Source of the DNA: JBPOHE01 sp052035915
GTDB lineage: Bacteria; Pseudomonadota; Gammaproteobacteria; Chromatiales; Chromatiaceae
DNA: 64,000 nucleotides
Direction of reading: 5' to 3'
Assembly (NCBI GenBank): GCA_052035915.1
Contig: JBPOHE010000001.1
Coordinates: 1-64,000, forward strand
In this document: positions 1 to 13,167 of the stretch, one piece after another
Position numbering within the stretch: position 1 is the stretch's first letter
Layout: each line of letters opens with the position of its first letter
The notes under the pieces: model-generated
Databases searched by the model: none
Told to the model about the DNA's origin: nothing
What the model saw: only the letters and a program-made list of their open reading frames with translations
Position numbers and translations under genes: made by a program

Positions 1-869
1 CCGACCAGCACGCACCACAGCGCGCTCGCGAGCAGATCCACCGCGCACCACTTGGCCTCGTTGAGCACGATGCTCTTCTTCAGCGGCCCGAACACCGCCG
101 CCAGGCGCTCGCCGATCAGCCGCGCCACGCCCTCGCCGCGGCGCAGCGCGAGCACCGACAGCACGTTGCCGAGCACATCGACCAGGGTCGCGGAGTAGGC
201 GCGCTCGGCGCGGTTCTCCTCCACCGCCACGCGCATCATCACGCGGTCGAAGCGGGTGATGAGCAGGCCGATGAGGCCGTAGCCGACCAGGGCCACCGCA
301 CCCACCAGCGGCGAGATCAGCCACAGCGCCACGATCGGCCCCACCAGGCGGACGGTGTTCTGCAGGTAGATGAACTGGCTCTGCGCGAAGTCGTAGAGCG
401 CGTGCGTGCTCTGCTGCATGCGGTGGGTGGTCTCGCCGGAGTGGTGGCGCTCGTGCCAGGCCAGCGGCGCGGCGAGCAGCCGCCCCACGAGCAGCGCCGA
501 CAGGCGCTCACGCACCTTGAGCGCGACGTTGCGTTCGAGAATGCGCCCCGGCCCGTGCAGCAGCCAGCTCGCGACGATGGCCGCGAACACCATGCCGAGC
601 CAGCGCCCGGCCTCGCTCATGCCCTCCAGCCCGCCGGACTGGATGTGGTTGATCGCGTTGCCCGCCAGCCAGGGCACGGCGAGCTTGAAGAGCTGAGACG
701 CGAGCAGCAGCAGGAAGGCGTAGAGAAGCAACTGGCGCGCGCCTGCGGCGTGCTCCCACAGCGCGCGGTAGAGCGCGCCGATGCCCACCGGCTGCTCGCC
801 GGCGACCGCAGGCGGCTGCGGCGCGGGCGGGGGTTCGGCCGCGGCCGCGCTGGTTTCGAGGTCGGGCAT
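1..869 (-). CDS. ABC exporter, N-terminal membrane part (truncated by window edge)
   Basis: The reading frame opens at an ATG at 869 and runs off the left edge without a stop, giving 289 codons. After a Pro/Ala-rich start it shows several hydrophobic segments (from about residue 45) and the loop of an ABC-exporter membrane domain, with an amphipathic ERHHSGETTHRMQQS-type stretch as in coupling regions of type I exporters. The ATP-binding half would lie outside the window, so substrate cannot be guessed. It starts 13 bp after the dinB stop, so the two are probably cotranscribed. Codon use is extremely GCG/CGC-rich, like dinB and unlike everything after about 2.85 kb. Confidence 0.75.
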   Translation of the reverse strand, partial: MPDLETSAAAAEPPPAPQPPAVAGEQPVGIGALYRALWEHAAGARQLLLYAFLLLLASQLFKLAVPWLAGNAINHIQSGGLEGMSEAGRWLGMVFAAIVASWLLHGPGRILERNVALKVRERLSALLVGRLLAAPLAWHERHHSGETTHRMQQSTHALYDFAQSQFIYLQNTVRLVGPIVALWLISPLVGAVALVGYGLIGLLITRFDRVMMRVAVEENRAERAYSATLVDVLGNVLSVLALRRGEGVARLIGERLAAVFGPLKKSIVLNEAKWCAVDLLASALWCVLV

Positions 870-882
870 CGCAGGCTCCGCG

Positions 883-1992
883 TCAGTGGGGTTCCGCCGC
901 TGCGCGCGCGGGATCGGGGTTGGGATCGGATTCGGGATCGAATAGCGGGATCTGCGCCGGCCGCTCGCCGCCCTCGTCCTCGGCGAAGCGCACGCCGACG
1001 CCGAGCAGGCGCACCGGCAGCGCCTTGCGCGCATGCGCCTCGTCGAGCAGGCGCAGCCAGGTGGCCTGGTCGGGCGCGCTGGCGATGCACTCGGCGGTGG
1101 TGCGGCTGAAGTCGGAAAAGCGCACCTTGACGAAGGCCTTGTGCACCGGCGGGCGATCGCGCGCGCGCTCGAAGCGGCGGAGGAAGTCTTCCAGCAGCGC
1201 CAGCAAGCCCGCTCGGCAGGCGGCGAGGTCGTGCAGGTCGGGCGTGTAGGTGGTCTCGACCGAAAGCGACTTGCGCACGCGGTCGGGCTGCACCGGGCGC
1301 TCGTCGATGCCGCGGCACAGGCGGTGCAGGCTGGCGCCGAAGCTGCCGAACTCGCGTGTGAGCTCCGCCACGCTCCAGGCGCGCAGGTCGGCGCAGGTGT
1401 GCGCGCCCAGGCGGGCGAGCCTGGCCGCGGTGACCTTGCCGACGCCGAAGATCTTCTTCACCGGCAACGCGGCGACGAAGGCGTCGACGTCCTGCGGCCG
1501 CACCACGAACTGGCCGTCGGGCTTGTTCCAGTCGCTCGCCACCTTGGCGATGAACTTGTTGGGGGCGATGCCCGCCGACGCGGTGATGCCGACCTCGGCG
1601 CGGATGCGCGCGCGGATCTCCTGCGCCATCAGCGAGGCCGAGCCGCGGCAGCGCTCGACCCCGGTCACGTCGAGGTAGGCCTCGTCGAGCGAGAGCGGCT
1701 CCACCAGCGCCGTGTAGTCGTGATAGATCGCAAGGATGCGGCGCGAGGCCTCGCGGTAGCGCTCGAAATCGGGCGCCAGCAGGACGAGCTGCGGGCACAG
1801 CTGCAGCGCACGCGCGGTGGGCATGGCCGAATGCACGCCGAAGGCGCGCGCCTCGTAGTTGCAGGTTGCGATGACGCCGCGCGTCTCGGCGCGCCCGCCC
1901 ACCGCGACCGGCCTGCCGCGCAGCGTGGGGTCGTCGCGCATCTCGACCGACGCGTAGAAGCAGTCGCAATCGCAGTGGATGATCTTGCGCAT
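883..1992 (-). CDS. dinB: DNA polymerase IV (Y-family translesion polymerase)
   Basis: Error-prone polymerase that extends primers past lesions or mismatches. The ATG at 1992 gives MRKIIHCDCDCFYASVEMRD, the classic Y-family start with the first metal-binding Asp (D8) and the YASVE steric-gate region. SLDEAYLDVT carries the second catalytic Asp-Glu pair, and ASAGIAPNKFIAKVASD follows; a helix-hairpin-helix region (FGVGKVTAARLARLG) and the little-finger domain complete a normal length of 369 aa. The frame stays open upstream of 1992, but that stretch is low-complexity and unlike the family, so I start at 1992. It lies 85 bp after aroG. Very high G+C like its downstream neighbour. Confidence 0.93.
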   Translation of the reverse strand: MRKIIHCDCDCFYASVEMRDDPTLRGRPVAVGGRAETRGVIATCNYEARAFGVHSAMPTARALQLCPQLVLLAPDFERYREASRRILAIYHDYTALVEPLSLDEAYLDVTGVERCRGSASLMAQEIRARIRAEVGITASAGIAPNKFIAKVASDWNKPDGQFVVRPQDVDAFVAALPVKKIFGVGKVTAARLARLGAHTCADLRAWSVAELTREFGSFGASLHRLCRGIDERPVQPDRVRKSLSVETTYTPDLHDLAACRAGLLALLEDFLRRFERARDRPPVHKAFVKVRFSDFSRTTAECIASAPDQATWLRLLDEAHARKALPVRLLGVGVRFAEDEGGERPAQIPLFDPESDPNPDPARAAAEPH

Positions 1993-2077
1993 GCGCCCGC
2001 GCGCGTGAGGAGTCGGGAGTGAGGCGCCAGGGGCGGACGGACCCGCCGGGGGCAGGCCGAGCGAACGGCGCCCGCGC

Positions 2078-3148
<1,071 letters not shown>

Positions 3149-3226
3149 CTCGATGCCTGGGGTTGGGGCGGGGACTTCACGCAAGACCGGAATGGTACCC
3201 TGTCGCCCCGGGGGCAAGGCAAGTAC

Positions 3227-3306
3227 TGTAGGTTGGGCAAAAGCGTAGCCTTGCCCAACACGATACTCCCGGATGTTGGGCTTCCCTTGGTTCAGCCCAA
3301 TCTACA
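3227..3306. repeat. REP-like palindromic repeat (GTAGGTTGGGC type)
   Basis: The segment begins TGTAGGTTGGGCAAAAGCG and ends in its rough complement, GGTTCAGCCCAATCTAC, so it folds into an imperfect hairpin with GCCCAAC stems. It lies between the divergent aroG and ygiQ genes. A related GGGCAA...TTGCCCAA palindrome is at 34713-34749. This type of motif is common in gammaproteobacterial intergenic regions. The promoters of both neighbours must lie in or beside it. Confidence 0.7.
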
Positions 3307-3337
3307 AAGCGACAAAACTACTGGGCCGAGTCTGTCC

Positions 3338-5395
3338 ATGAGCAAAGATCTCTTCGCCGGTACGCCGCCTTCGCTTCCTCCAGCGGCGCCCTTTCTCCCC
3401 ATGTCCAGGGCGGAGATGACGGCGCTCGGTTGGGAGCAGTGCGATCTGATCATCGTCACCGGCGATGCCTATATCGATCATCCCAGCTTCGGCATGGCCC
3501 TGGTGGGACGGTTATTGGAGGCTCAGGGCTTCAAGGTCGGCGTCATTGCCCAACCGGACTGGCGCAGCAAAGCCGATTTCCAGGCCTTGGGTCCACCCCG
3601 GCTCTATTTCGGCGTCACCGCCGGCAACATGGACTCCATGGTCAACCACTATACCTCGGATCGCCGCCTGCGGAGCGACGATGCCTATTCCCCCGACGGC
3701 GAGGCCGGACGGCGGCCGGATCGCGCCCTGCTGGTCTATGCCCAACGGTGCCGGGAGGCCTATCCCGGGGTGCCGGTCATCCTCGGTGGCATCGAGGCCA
3801 GCCTGCGACGGATCGCCCACTATGACTACTGGTCCGACAAGGTGCGGCGTTCCGCCCTGGTGGACGCCAAGGCGGAGATGTTGATCTTCGGCAACGCCGA
3901 GCGCGCCCTGGTGGAGGTCAGCCAACGCCTGGCCGCTGGCGAGGACATCCGTAGCATCACCGAGGTGCGCGGCACCGCCGTCATGCGTCGGGGTCCGCCG
4001 GAGGGCTGGACCCTGGTGGATGCGAGCCGCGTCGATCGCCCGGGCCCCCCGACGCCGCCCGAGGATCCCTATGCCGTCCGGAGTCCGGGTTGTAACCAGT
4101 CGCCGCCGTCGCTGAGACTGGAGCCCTTGGCCGGGATGGAACGGCCGCCGCGCTCACGCACCTGTCTCCGTCTACCATCCTACGAGCAGGTGGTCGCCGA
4201 TCCGGTGCTCTATGCCCAGGCGTCCCGGGTGCTGCACCTGGAGACCAACCCCGGCAACGCCCGCGCCCTGTTGCAGGGTCACGGGGATCGGGATCTCTGG
4301 CTCAATCCGCCGCCCTGGCCGCTCACCATGGCGGAGATGGATCGTATCTACGAACTGCCCTATGCCCGCCGTCCCCACCCCGATTACGGTGTGGCCCGCA
4401 TTCCGGCCTGGGAGATGATCCGCTTCTCGGTGACCATCATGCGCGGCTGTTTCGGCGGTTGCAGCTTCTGTTCCATCACCGAGCACGAGGGCCGGATCAT
4501 CCAGAGCCGCTCCGAGGAATCGGTGGTGCGGGAAATCGGCCAACTGGCCGAGCGCACCCCGGGATACACCGGGGTGATCTCGGATCTCGGCGGCCCCACC
4601 GCCAACATGTACCGCCTGGCCTGTCGCGACCCCAGGATCGAGGCCGCTTGTCGGCGACTGTCCTGCGTCCATCCGGGGATCTGTCCCAATCTCAACACGG
4701 ATCATGAGCCACTGATCCGGCTCTATCGACGGGTGCGCCGGCTCCCGGAGGTGCGCAAGGTCTTCATCGCCTCCGGGGTACGATACGATCTGGCGGTACG
4801 ATCACCGGACTATGTGCGGGAACTGGCGAGCGAGCATGTGGGCGGTTACCTCAAGATCGCCCCCGAGCATACCGAGCCCGGCCCCCTCGCCGCCATGATG
4901 AAGCCCGGGCTGGGCGCCTACGAGGCCTTCAAGGAGCTGTTCGATCGATATTCCCGGGAGGCGGGCAAAGAGCAGTACCTCATCCCCTATTTCATCTCCG
5001 CCCATCCGGGCACCAGGGACGAGGACATGTTGCAACTGGCCCTGTGGCTGAAGCGTAACCGCCTGCGACTGGATCAGGTGCAGGCCTTCCTCCCCACCCC
5101 CCTGGCCCTGGCCACCGCCATGTATCACAGCGGACTCAATCCCCTGCGACCCATCCGCCGGGACAACGAACCCCTGTACATCCCCCGCGGCGAGCGTCAG
5201 CGACGGCTGCACAAGGCCCTGCTGCGTTACCATGATCCCGAGAACTGGCCGCTGCTACGCTCGGCCCTCAAGCGGATGGGTCGCGCCGATCTCATCGGTC
5301 GTGGACAACAGCATCTGGTGCCACCCGATCCCTCCGCGTCGAGGCTGTCGGCCACACAAAACGCCGTACCCAGCCGCTCCAACCGACGGCGATGA
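3338..5395 (+). CDS. ygiQ: YgiQ-family radical SAM protein
   Basis: Radical SAM protein of the YgiQ (UPF0313) family; its reaction is not established to my knowledge. The 685-aa product from the ATG at 3338 starts MSKDLFAGTPPSLP. The N-terminal third has the family's cobalamin-binding-like segment (LGWEQCDLIIVTGDAYIDHP). The radical SAM cysteines are C371, C375 and C378 in MRGCFGGCSFCSITEHEGR, a CxxxCxxC motif for a 4Fe-4S cluster. The frame is open far upstream, antisense to aroG, but nothing there resembles the family. Its stop overlaps the hypF start (ATGA), so the two genes are translationally coupled. Confidence 0.92.
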   Translation: MSKDLFAGTPPSLPPAAPFLPMSRAEMTALGWEQCDLIIVTGDAYIDHPSFGMALVGRLLEAQGFKVGVIAQPDWRSKADFQALGPPRLYFGVTAGNMDSMVNHYTSDRRLRSDDAYSPDGEAGRRPDRALLVYAQRCREAYPGVPVILGGIEASLRRIAHYDYWSDKVRRSALVDAKAEMLIFGNAERALVEVSQRLAAGEDIRSITEVRGTAVMRRGPPEGWTLVDASRVDRPGPPTPPEDPYAVRSPGCNQSPPSLRLEPLAGMERPPRSRTCLRLPSYEQVVADPVLYAQASRVLHLETNPGNARALLQGHGDRDLWLNPPPWPLTMAEMDRIYELPYARRPHPDYGVARIPAWEMIRFSVTIMRGCFGGCSFCSITEHEGRIIQSRSEESVVREIGQLAERTPGYTGVISDLGGPTANMYRLACRDPRIEAACRRLSCVHPGICPNLNTDHEPLIRLYRRVRRLPEVRKVFIASGVRYDLAVRSPDYVRELASEHVGGYLKIAPEHTEPGPLAAMMKPGLGAYEAFKELFDRYSREAGKEQYLIPYFISAHPGTRDEDMLQLALWLKRNRLRLDQVQAFLPTPLALATAMYHSGLNPLRPIRRDNEPLYIPRGERQRRLHKALLRYHDPENWPLLRSALKRMGRADLIGRGQQHLVPPDPSASRLSATQNAVPSRSNRRR

Positions 5396-7773
5396 GCGCC
5401 GGGGCCGCCAGGATCGGCCGCTTCATCCGGGTCCGGGGTCTGGTGCAGGGGGTGGGTTTCCGCCCCCATGTCTGGCGACTCGCCCGGGACTGTCGGCTCC
5501 AGGGCGAGGTGCGCAACGACGGCGCCGGGGTGGAGATCCGGGTCTGGGGCGCCGAGGGAGAGATCGCTGACTTTCTCCATCGACTGGGCTGTGAGGCGCC
5601 ACCCCTGGCCCGGATCGAGGGAATCGAGTCCAGCCCCCTGGATGAAGCACCCAGGGGATCCGGCTTTCATATCCTGGCCAGCGCACCCGGCCGGGTGCGC
5701 ACCGGCATCGTTCCCGATGCCGCCATCTGTTCCGCCTGCGCCACCGAGATCCGGGACCCCGGTAATCGTCGTTATCGCTATCCCTTCACCAACTGCACCC
5801 ACTGCGGTCCGCGCCTGTCCATCATCCGCGCCATCCCCTATGACCGCGCCAATACCACCATGGCGGTGTTTCCCATGTGCGCCCGCTGTCGGGCCGAGTA
5901 CGCGGACCCGTCCGACCGGCGCTTTCACGCCCAGCCCAACGCCTGTTCCGACTGCGGTCCCAGGGTCTGGCTGGAGGATGGGGACGGACACCCCCTGGAT
6001 TGGCGCCGCTGGTCGGCGCTCGATGCCGTCGCCGCGGCGGCGGAGCTGTTGCGCCAGGGCCAGATCCTCGCCATCAAGGGTTTGGGCGGTTTTCACCTCG
6101 CCTGCGACGCCAGCCGGGCCGAGACGGTTGCCCGTCTGCGCCAACGCAAGCGGCGTTATCGCAAGCCTTTCGCCCTCATGGCGCGGGACCCGGAGGTGAT
6201 ACGCCGCTATGGCCACCTCGCCCCCGAGGCCGAGGCGCGGCTGAAGGCGAGCTCGGCCCCCATCCTCATCCTGGAGGCGGACGGACCGGAAAGGCTACCC
6301 GAGGCGGTGGCGCCCGGACAGGACAGCCTGGGCTTCATGCTCCCCTATACGCCGCTGCATCTGTTACTGCTGGATGAATTCGACCGGCCCCTGGTGTTGA
6401 CCTCCGGCAACCGTAGCGACGAGCCCCAGTGCCTGGACAACGCCGAGGCGCGGGAGCGGCTGGCGGGGATCGCCGATTGCTTTCTCATGCATGACCGCGA
6501 CATCCTCAACCGACTCGACGATTCGGTGCTGCGTCCGACCGGCGCCGGGGTCCAGGTGGTGCGCCGGGCCCGGGGTCTGGCGCCGGCTCCCCTCCCGCTA
6601 CCGCCTGGCTTCGCCTCGACTCCGCCGATCCTGGCCCTGGGCGGTGAACTGAAAAATACCTTCTGCCTGCTCAAGGATGGTCAGGTGATCCTCTCCCAGC
6701 ATATCGGGGATCTGGAAGATCCGGCCACCTTCGCTGATTTCCAAAGGTCGCTGGGGCTGTTTCAGCGCTTGTTCGAGTTCGCGCCCGATGGCCTGGTGGT
6801 CGATCTCCATCCCGGCTACCGCTCCCACCGCTTTGGGCGGGATTGGGCGCAACGGGACGGGCTCGAACTGGTAGCGGTGCCGCATCACCACGCCCATATC
6901 GCCGCCTGTCTGGCGGAACATGGTTGGCCATTGGATCAGGCACCGGTGCTGGGGATCGCCTTTGATGGGTTGGGTTATGGTCCGGATGGGAGTCTCTGGG
7001 GCGGGGAATTCCTGCTGGCGGATTATCTGAACGCCCGCCGTCTGGGCCGATTGCGCCCGCTGGCGTTGTTGGGCGGCGAGCGGGCCATGCGCGAGCCCTG
7101 GCGCAACACATACTCCCATCTCATGAGCTGTCTTGGCTGGAAAGGGTTGGAACAGGACTTCGCCACCCTGCCGCTGATCGCCTGGTTGCGGAATCAACCC
7201 CGGCAGTTACTGGACCCCATGCTTCAGCGGGGCCTCAACAGCCCGCCAACCTCATCGGCCGGGCGTTGGTTCGATGCCGTGGCCGCCGCCCTGGGTCTGT
7301 GTCGAGAAGAGGCCAGCTACGAGGGACAGGCCGCCATCGAGCTGGAGGTCTTGGCGCGACAGGCGGCGGAAGAGGCACCGATCGGCTATCCCTTTGAACG
7401 CCGACGGGAGGAGGACAGCGGGCTGTGGCAGCTCGACCCCGGCCCCATGTGGCTGGCCTTGCTGGAGGATCTTGCCGCCGGGGTCGCCCCCAGCCGCATC
7501 GCCCGACGCTTCCATCTCGGTCTGGCCGACGCCTGTCGCCGACTGATCGAGATCCTCTGGTGCGAACAGGGCCAACCGACCATCGCGCTTTCCGGTGGGG
7601 TATTCCAGAACCGCTTGTTCCTGGAGACGCTGGTGAAGGCTTTGCGGGAGCTGGGGGCCGAGGTGCTCGACCATACCCGGGTGCCGACCAACGACGGCGG
7701 TCTGGCCCTGGGTCAGGCGGTGGTGGCGGCGGCCCGTCGGCTCCGCCCCGGTCGGGACACTGGCGGCGCTTGA
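5392..7773 (+). CDS. hypF: Carbamoyltransferase HypF (NiFe-hydrogenase maturation)
   Basis: Makes the carbamoyl group that becomes the cyanide ligands of NiFe hydrogenases, passing it to HypE. The 793-aa protein has all family modules: an N-terminal acylphosphatase domain (RGLVQGVGFRPHVWRLA), two tandem zinc fingers of CxxC...CxxC type starting at C113/C116, a YrdC-like nucleotide-binding domain (KGLGGFHLACDA, KRRYRKPFALM), and a Kae1-like C-terminal domain with HHHAH at residues 498-502 and LSGGVFQNRLF. The start overlaps the ygiQ stop by 4 bp. No other hyp or hydrogenase structural gene is in the window, so its partners must be elsewhere. Confidence 0.95.
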   Translation: MSAGAARIGRFIRVRGLVQGVGFRPHVWRLARDCRLQGEVRNDGAGVEIRVWGAEGEIADFLHRLGCEAPPLARIEGIESSPLDEAPRGSGFHILASAPGRVRTGIVPDAAICSACATEIRDPGNRRYRYPFTNCTHCGPRLSIIRAIPYDRANTTMAVFPMCARCRAEYADPSDRRFHAQPNACSDCGPRVWLEDGDGHPLDWRRWSALDAVAAAAELLRQGQILAIKGLGGFHLACDASRAETVARLRQRKRRYRKPFALMARDPEVIRRYGHLAPEAEARLKASSAPILILEADGPERLPEAVAPGQDSLGFMLPYTPLHLLLLDEFDRPLVLTSGNRSDEPQCLDNAEARERLAGIADCFLMHDRDILNRLDDSVLRPTGAGVQVVRRARGLAPAPLPLPPGFASTPPILALGGELKNTFCLLKDGQVILSQHIGDLEDPATFADFQRSLGLFQRLFEFAPDGLVVDLHPGYRSHRFGRDWAQRDGLELVAVPHHHAHIAACLAEHGWPLDQAPVLGIAFDGLGYGPDGSLWGGEFLLADYLNARRLGRLRPLALLGGERAMREPWRNTYSHLMSCLGWKGLEQDFATLPLIAWLRNQPRQLLDPMLQRGLNSPPTSSAGRWFDAVAAALGLCREEASYEGQAAIELEVLARQAAEEAPIGYPFERRREEDSGLWQLDPGPMWLALLEDLAAGVAPSRIARRFHLGLADACRRLIEILWCEQGQPTIALSGGVFQNRLFLETLVKALRELGAEVLDHTRVPTNDGGLALGQAVVAAARRLRPGRDTGGA

Positions 7774-7777
7774 CTCA

Positions 7778-7907
7778 GCGGTTCCGGGCATAGACCGGAA
7801 AGGGCCATTTTTTGTTCTTATTTTGAGAACAATATGCAATTATATTGTCTAATTGTTCTCTTATTGAGAACGAAAAATCAGGTAAAAGCGCTCATGCCCG
7901 GAACCGC
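7778..7907. repeat. Twin-palindrome intergenic element, copy 1
   Basis: A 130-bp element just after the hypF stop, with perfect 14-bp inverted ends (GCGGTTCCGGGCAT and its complement). Inside are two hairpins, TTGTTCT-N7-AGAACAA starting at 7812 and TTGTTCT-N7-AGAACGA starting at 7853, so 41 bp apart. It is the most symmetric of the seven copies in the window. It codes for nothing convincing. Some expression of the hairpins from hypF read-through is likely. Confidence 0.85.
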
Positions 7908-8227
7908 CTCGCGACATCCGGGTCAAGCCAGGCTGATGTCGAGACCGCTGGGCGCGACGGGGTTTGCAACCCCATCGCTACTCTTTGGCGACAAACCGCA
8001 TTATTGGAAAAAGCAAAATGTTACGGACGAGGCACAATGCCCCGTCCGGCGGTGGGAGGAAAAACCGCACGCCTCGTCGATCGGATCCCCTACGCAAAAC
8101 ACTTTATTTCTCGCCCTCTCCGAGCCAGTATCTATAGCCTTCGCAGGCGCCAAGGAGCCTTACCCGCAAGCCTGTCGAACCTGATGATGAGGTGTTCGGC
8201 CGGAGGCCGAGGTTGAGGGAAACCCAG
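7908..8227. other. Non-coding gap with two short hairpins upstream of the PAS kinase
   Basis: No credible gene is seen here; short open frames cross it in several phases without family resemblance. Two inverted repeats stand out: GGGGTT-TGC-AACCCC at 7959-7973 and GGACGAGGCA-caa-TGCCCCGTCC at 8025-8047, with one mismatched pair. They may be REP-like or act in the leader of the kinase mRNA. An AG-rich stretch before 8228 supplies the kinase ribosome-binding site. Confidence 0.5.
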
Positions 8228-12427
<4,200 letters not shown>

Positions 12428-12441
12428 AGATGATTCGGGCC

Positions 12442-12662
12442 GTCAGGCAAAGAATGCTTTGATTCGCGAGCTACCTCTGCCATTCGGAGCCACGACTCGG
12501 AACGGGGGTCGATCGAGGTGGCGGCGATGAGGAGACGCGAGGGAAGCGTCTCCAGATGGAAACGGCGGTTGGAGCGCTCGGTAAAGGTCGAGAGGTAACG
12601 CTTGGCGTACTTGGCGAACTTGAAGGCGTGATAGGCCCCGCTGGACTGGTCTTGATACCAAT
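12442..12662 (-). pseudogene. Transposase C-terminal remnant (IS1595/ISXO2-like)
   Basis: On the minus strand one frame reads WYQDQSSGAYHAFKFAKYAK and then RYLSTFTERSNRRFHLETL, followed by PSRLLIAATSIDP. This matches by memory the C-terminal end of IS1595-type (ISXO2-like) transposases, where YHAFKFAKYAxRYLAEFxYRFNRRF is conserved. The catalytic N-terminal and central parts are missing: upstream of about 12662 the sequence becomes unrelated. There is no start codon in this frame. It marks an old insertion, now decayed, after the hybrid kinase gene. Identification is by pattern only. Confidence 0.6.
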
Positions 12663-12710
12663 TCTTTTATACCGACTCTTGTTAGGTTCTCCCTAACCGG
12701 CGGGTAAGGG

Positions 12711-12732
12711 GTGGCGCCTCAACACCAGCCTT
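12711..12732. repeat. Inverted half of REP-like repeat flanking element copy 2
   Basis: The bases GGCGCCTCAACACCAGCCT are the near-exact inverse of the start of the repeat at 12955 (AGGCTGGTGTTGAGGCGC). The two therefore face each other across about 220 bp and enclose twin-palindrome element copy 2, a BIME-like layout. Confidence 0.65.
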
Positions 12733-12755
12733 CGACCCGGATGTCGCTGGGCGGC

Positions 12756-12876
12756 TCCCGGGCATGGGCCTGTGTAGCCGATTTCTCGTTCTCCATTCGA
12801 GAACAATACCACTCCAAGAGAGGTATTGTTCTCTCTAGAAGAACGAAAAATGGCCGTTTTTCGTCGATGCCCGGAA
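12756..12876. repeat. Twin-palindrome intergenic element, copy 2
   Basis: It is bounded by CCGGGCAT (12758) and ATGCCCGG (ending 12874). The two internal palindromes are TCGTTCT-N7-AGAACAA starting at 12786 and TTGTTCT-N7-AGAACGA starting at 12826, 40 bp apart. The segment between them is itself partly palindromic (GAACAATACC facing GGTATTGTTC), so the centre could fold as one longer hairpin. It lies between a transposase remnant and REP-like sequence. Confidence 0.8.
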
Positions 12877-12954
12877 GGCTGACTGAGGATGGTTTTGGTG
12901 AATGCGGCGCTTGGCACGCCTTATACCATTTCTCAATAGGTATTATCGATATTC

Positions 12955-13036
12955 GTAGGCTGGTGTTGAGGCGCGAAGCGCTGAAACCCAGCTTCTCAGT
13001 AGCTGGGATTCGCTTCGCTCATCGCCAGCCTACCCC
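12955..13036. repeat. REP-like repeat (GGCTGG...CGCTCATCGCCAGCC type)
   Basis: The segment starts GTAGGCTGGTGTTGAGGCGC and ends TTCGCTTCGCTCATCGCCAG followed by CCTACC, so the ends pair. A close relative lies at 36853-36940 (AAGGCTGGTGCTGCGGCG to TCATCGCCAGCCTTCC) and a more distant one near 42724. All are between genes. Confidence 0.65.
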
Positions 13037-13106
13037 ATGGCTTTTAGGCGGATAAACTAATAGGAAATGGTATTAGTTCAACAAAACGCCTGTCTCCAAA
13101 TAAAAA

Positions 13107-13136
13107 AACCCTTCCGCTAGCTATAGCGGAAGGGTT
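13107..13136 (-). terminator. Rho-independent terminator of the exported-protein gene
   Basis: A perfect 12-bp stem (AACCCTTCCGCT and its complement) with a 6-base loop. Read on the minus strand it is followed by a run of seven T residues and sits 31 bp past the stop of the gene at 13168, so it ends that transcript. Confidence 0.9.
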
Positions 13137-13167
13137 TCTCATGCAAAGTGCGGCTTGTGTTGGTAAG

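Noticed and set aside
402..1969. Long open frames antisense or out of phase to the ABC transporter and dinB
   Set aside because: The high G+C content leaves many stop-free frames; their proteins are Arg/Ala/Pro-rich with no domains, while dinB and the ABC frame show full signatures.
7812..7873. The paired hairpins as ordinary rho-independent terminators
   Set aside because: Stems are short and AT-rich and most copies lack a T run after the stem; the pairing at constant distance is not a terminator property.
7834..8216. Small plus-strand frames between hypF and the PAS kinase
   Set aside because: They start inside the repeat element, overlap in two phases and lack ribosome-binding sites or any family signature.
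8192..8227. GTG start at 8192 for the seven-PAS kinase
   Set aside because: The ATG at 8228 has a better-placed AG-rich ribosome-binding site and gives a normal membrane-anchor start.
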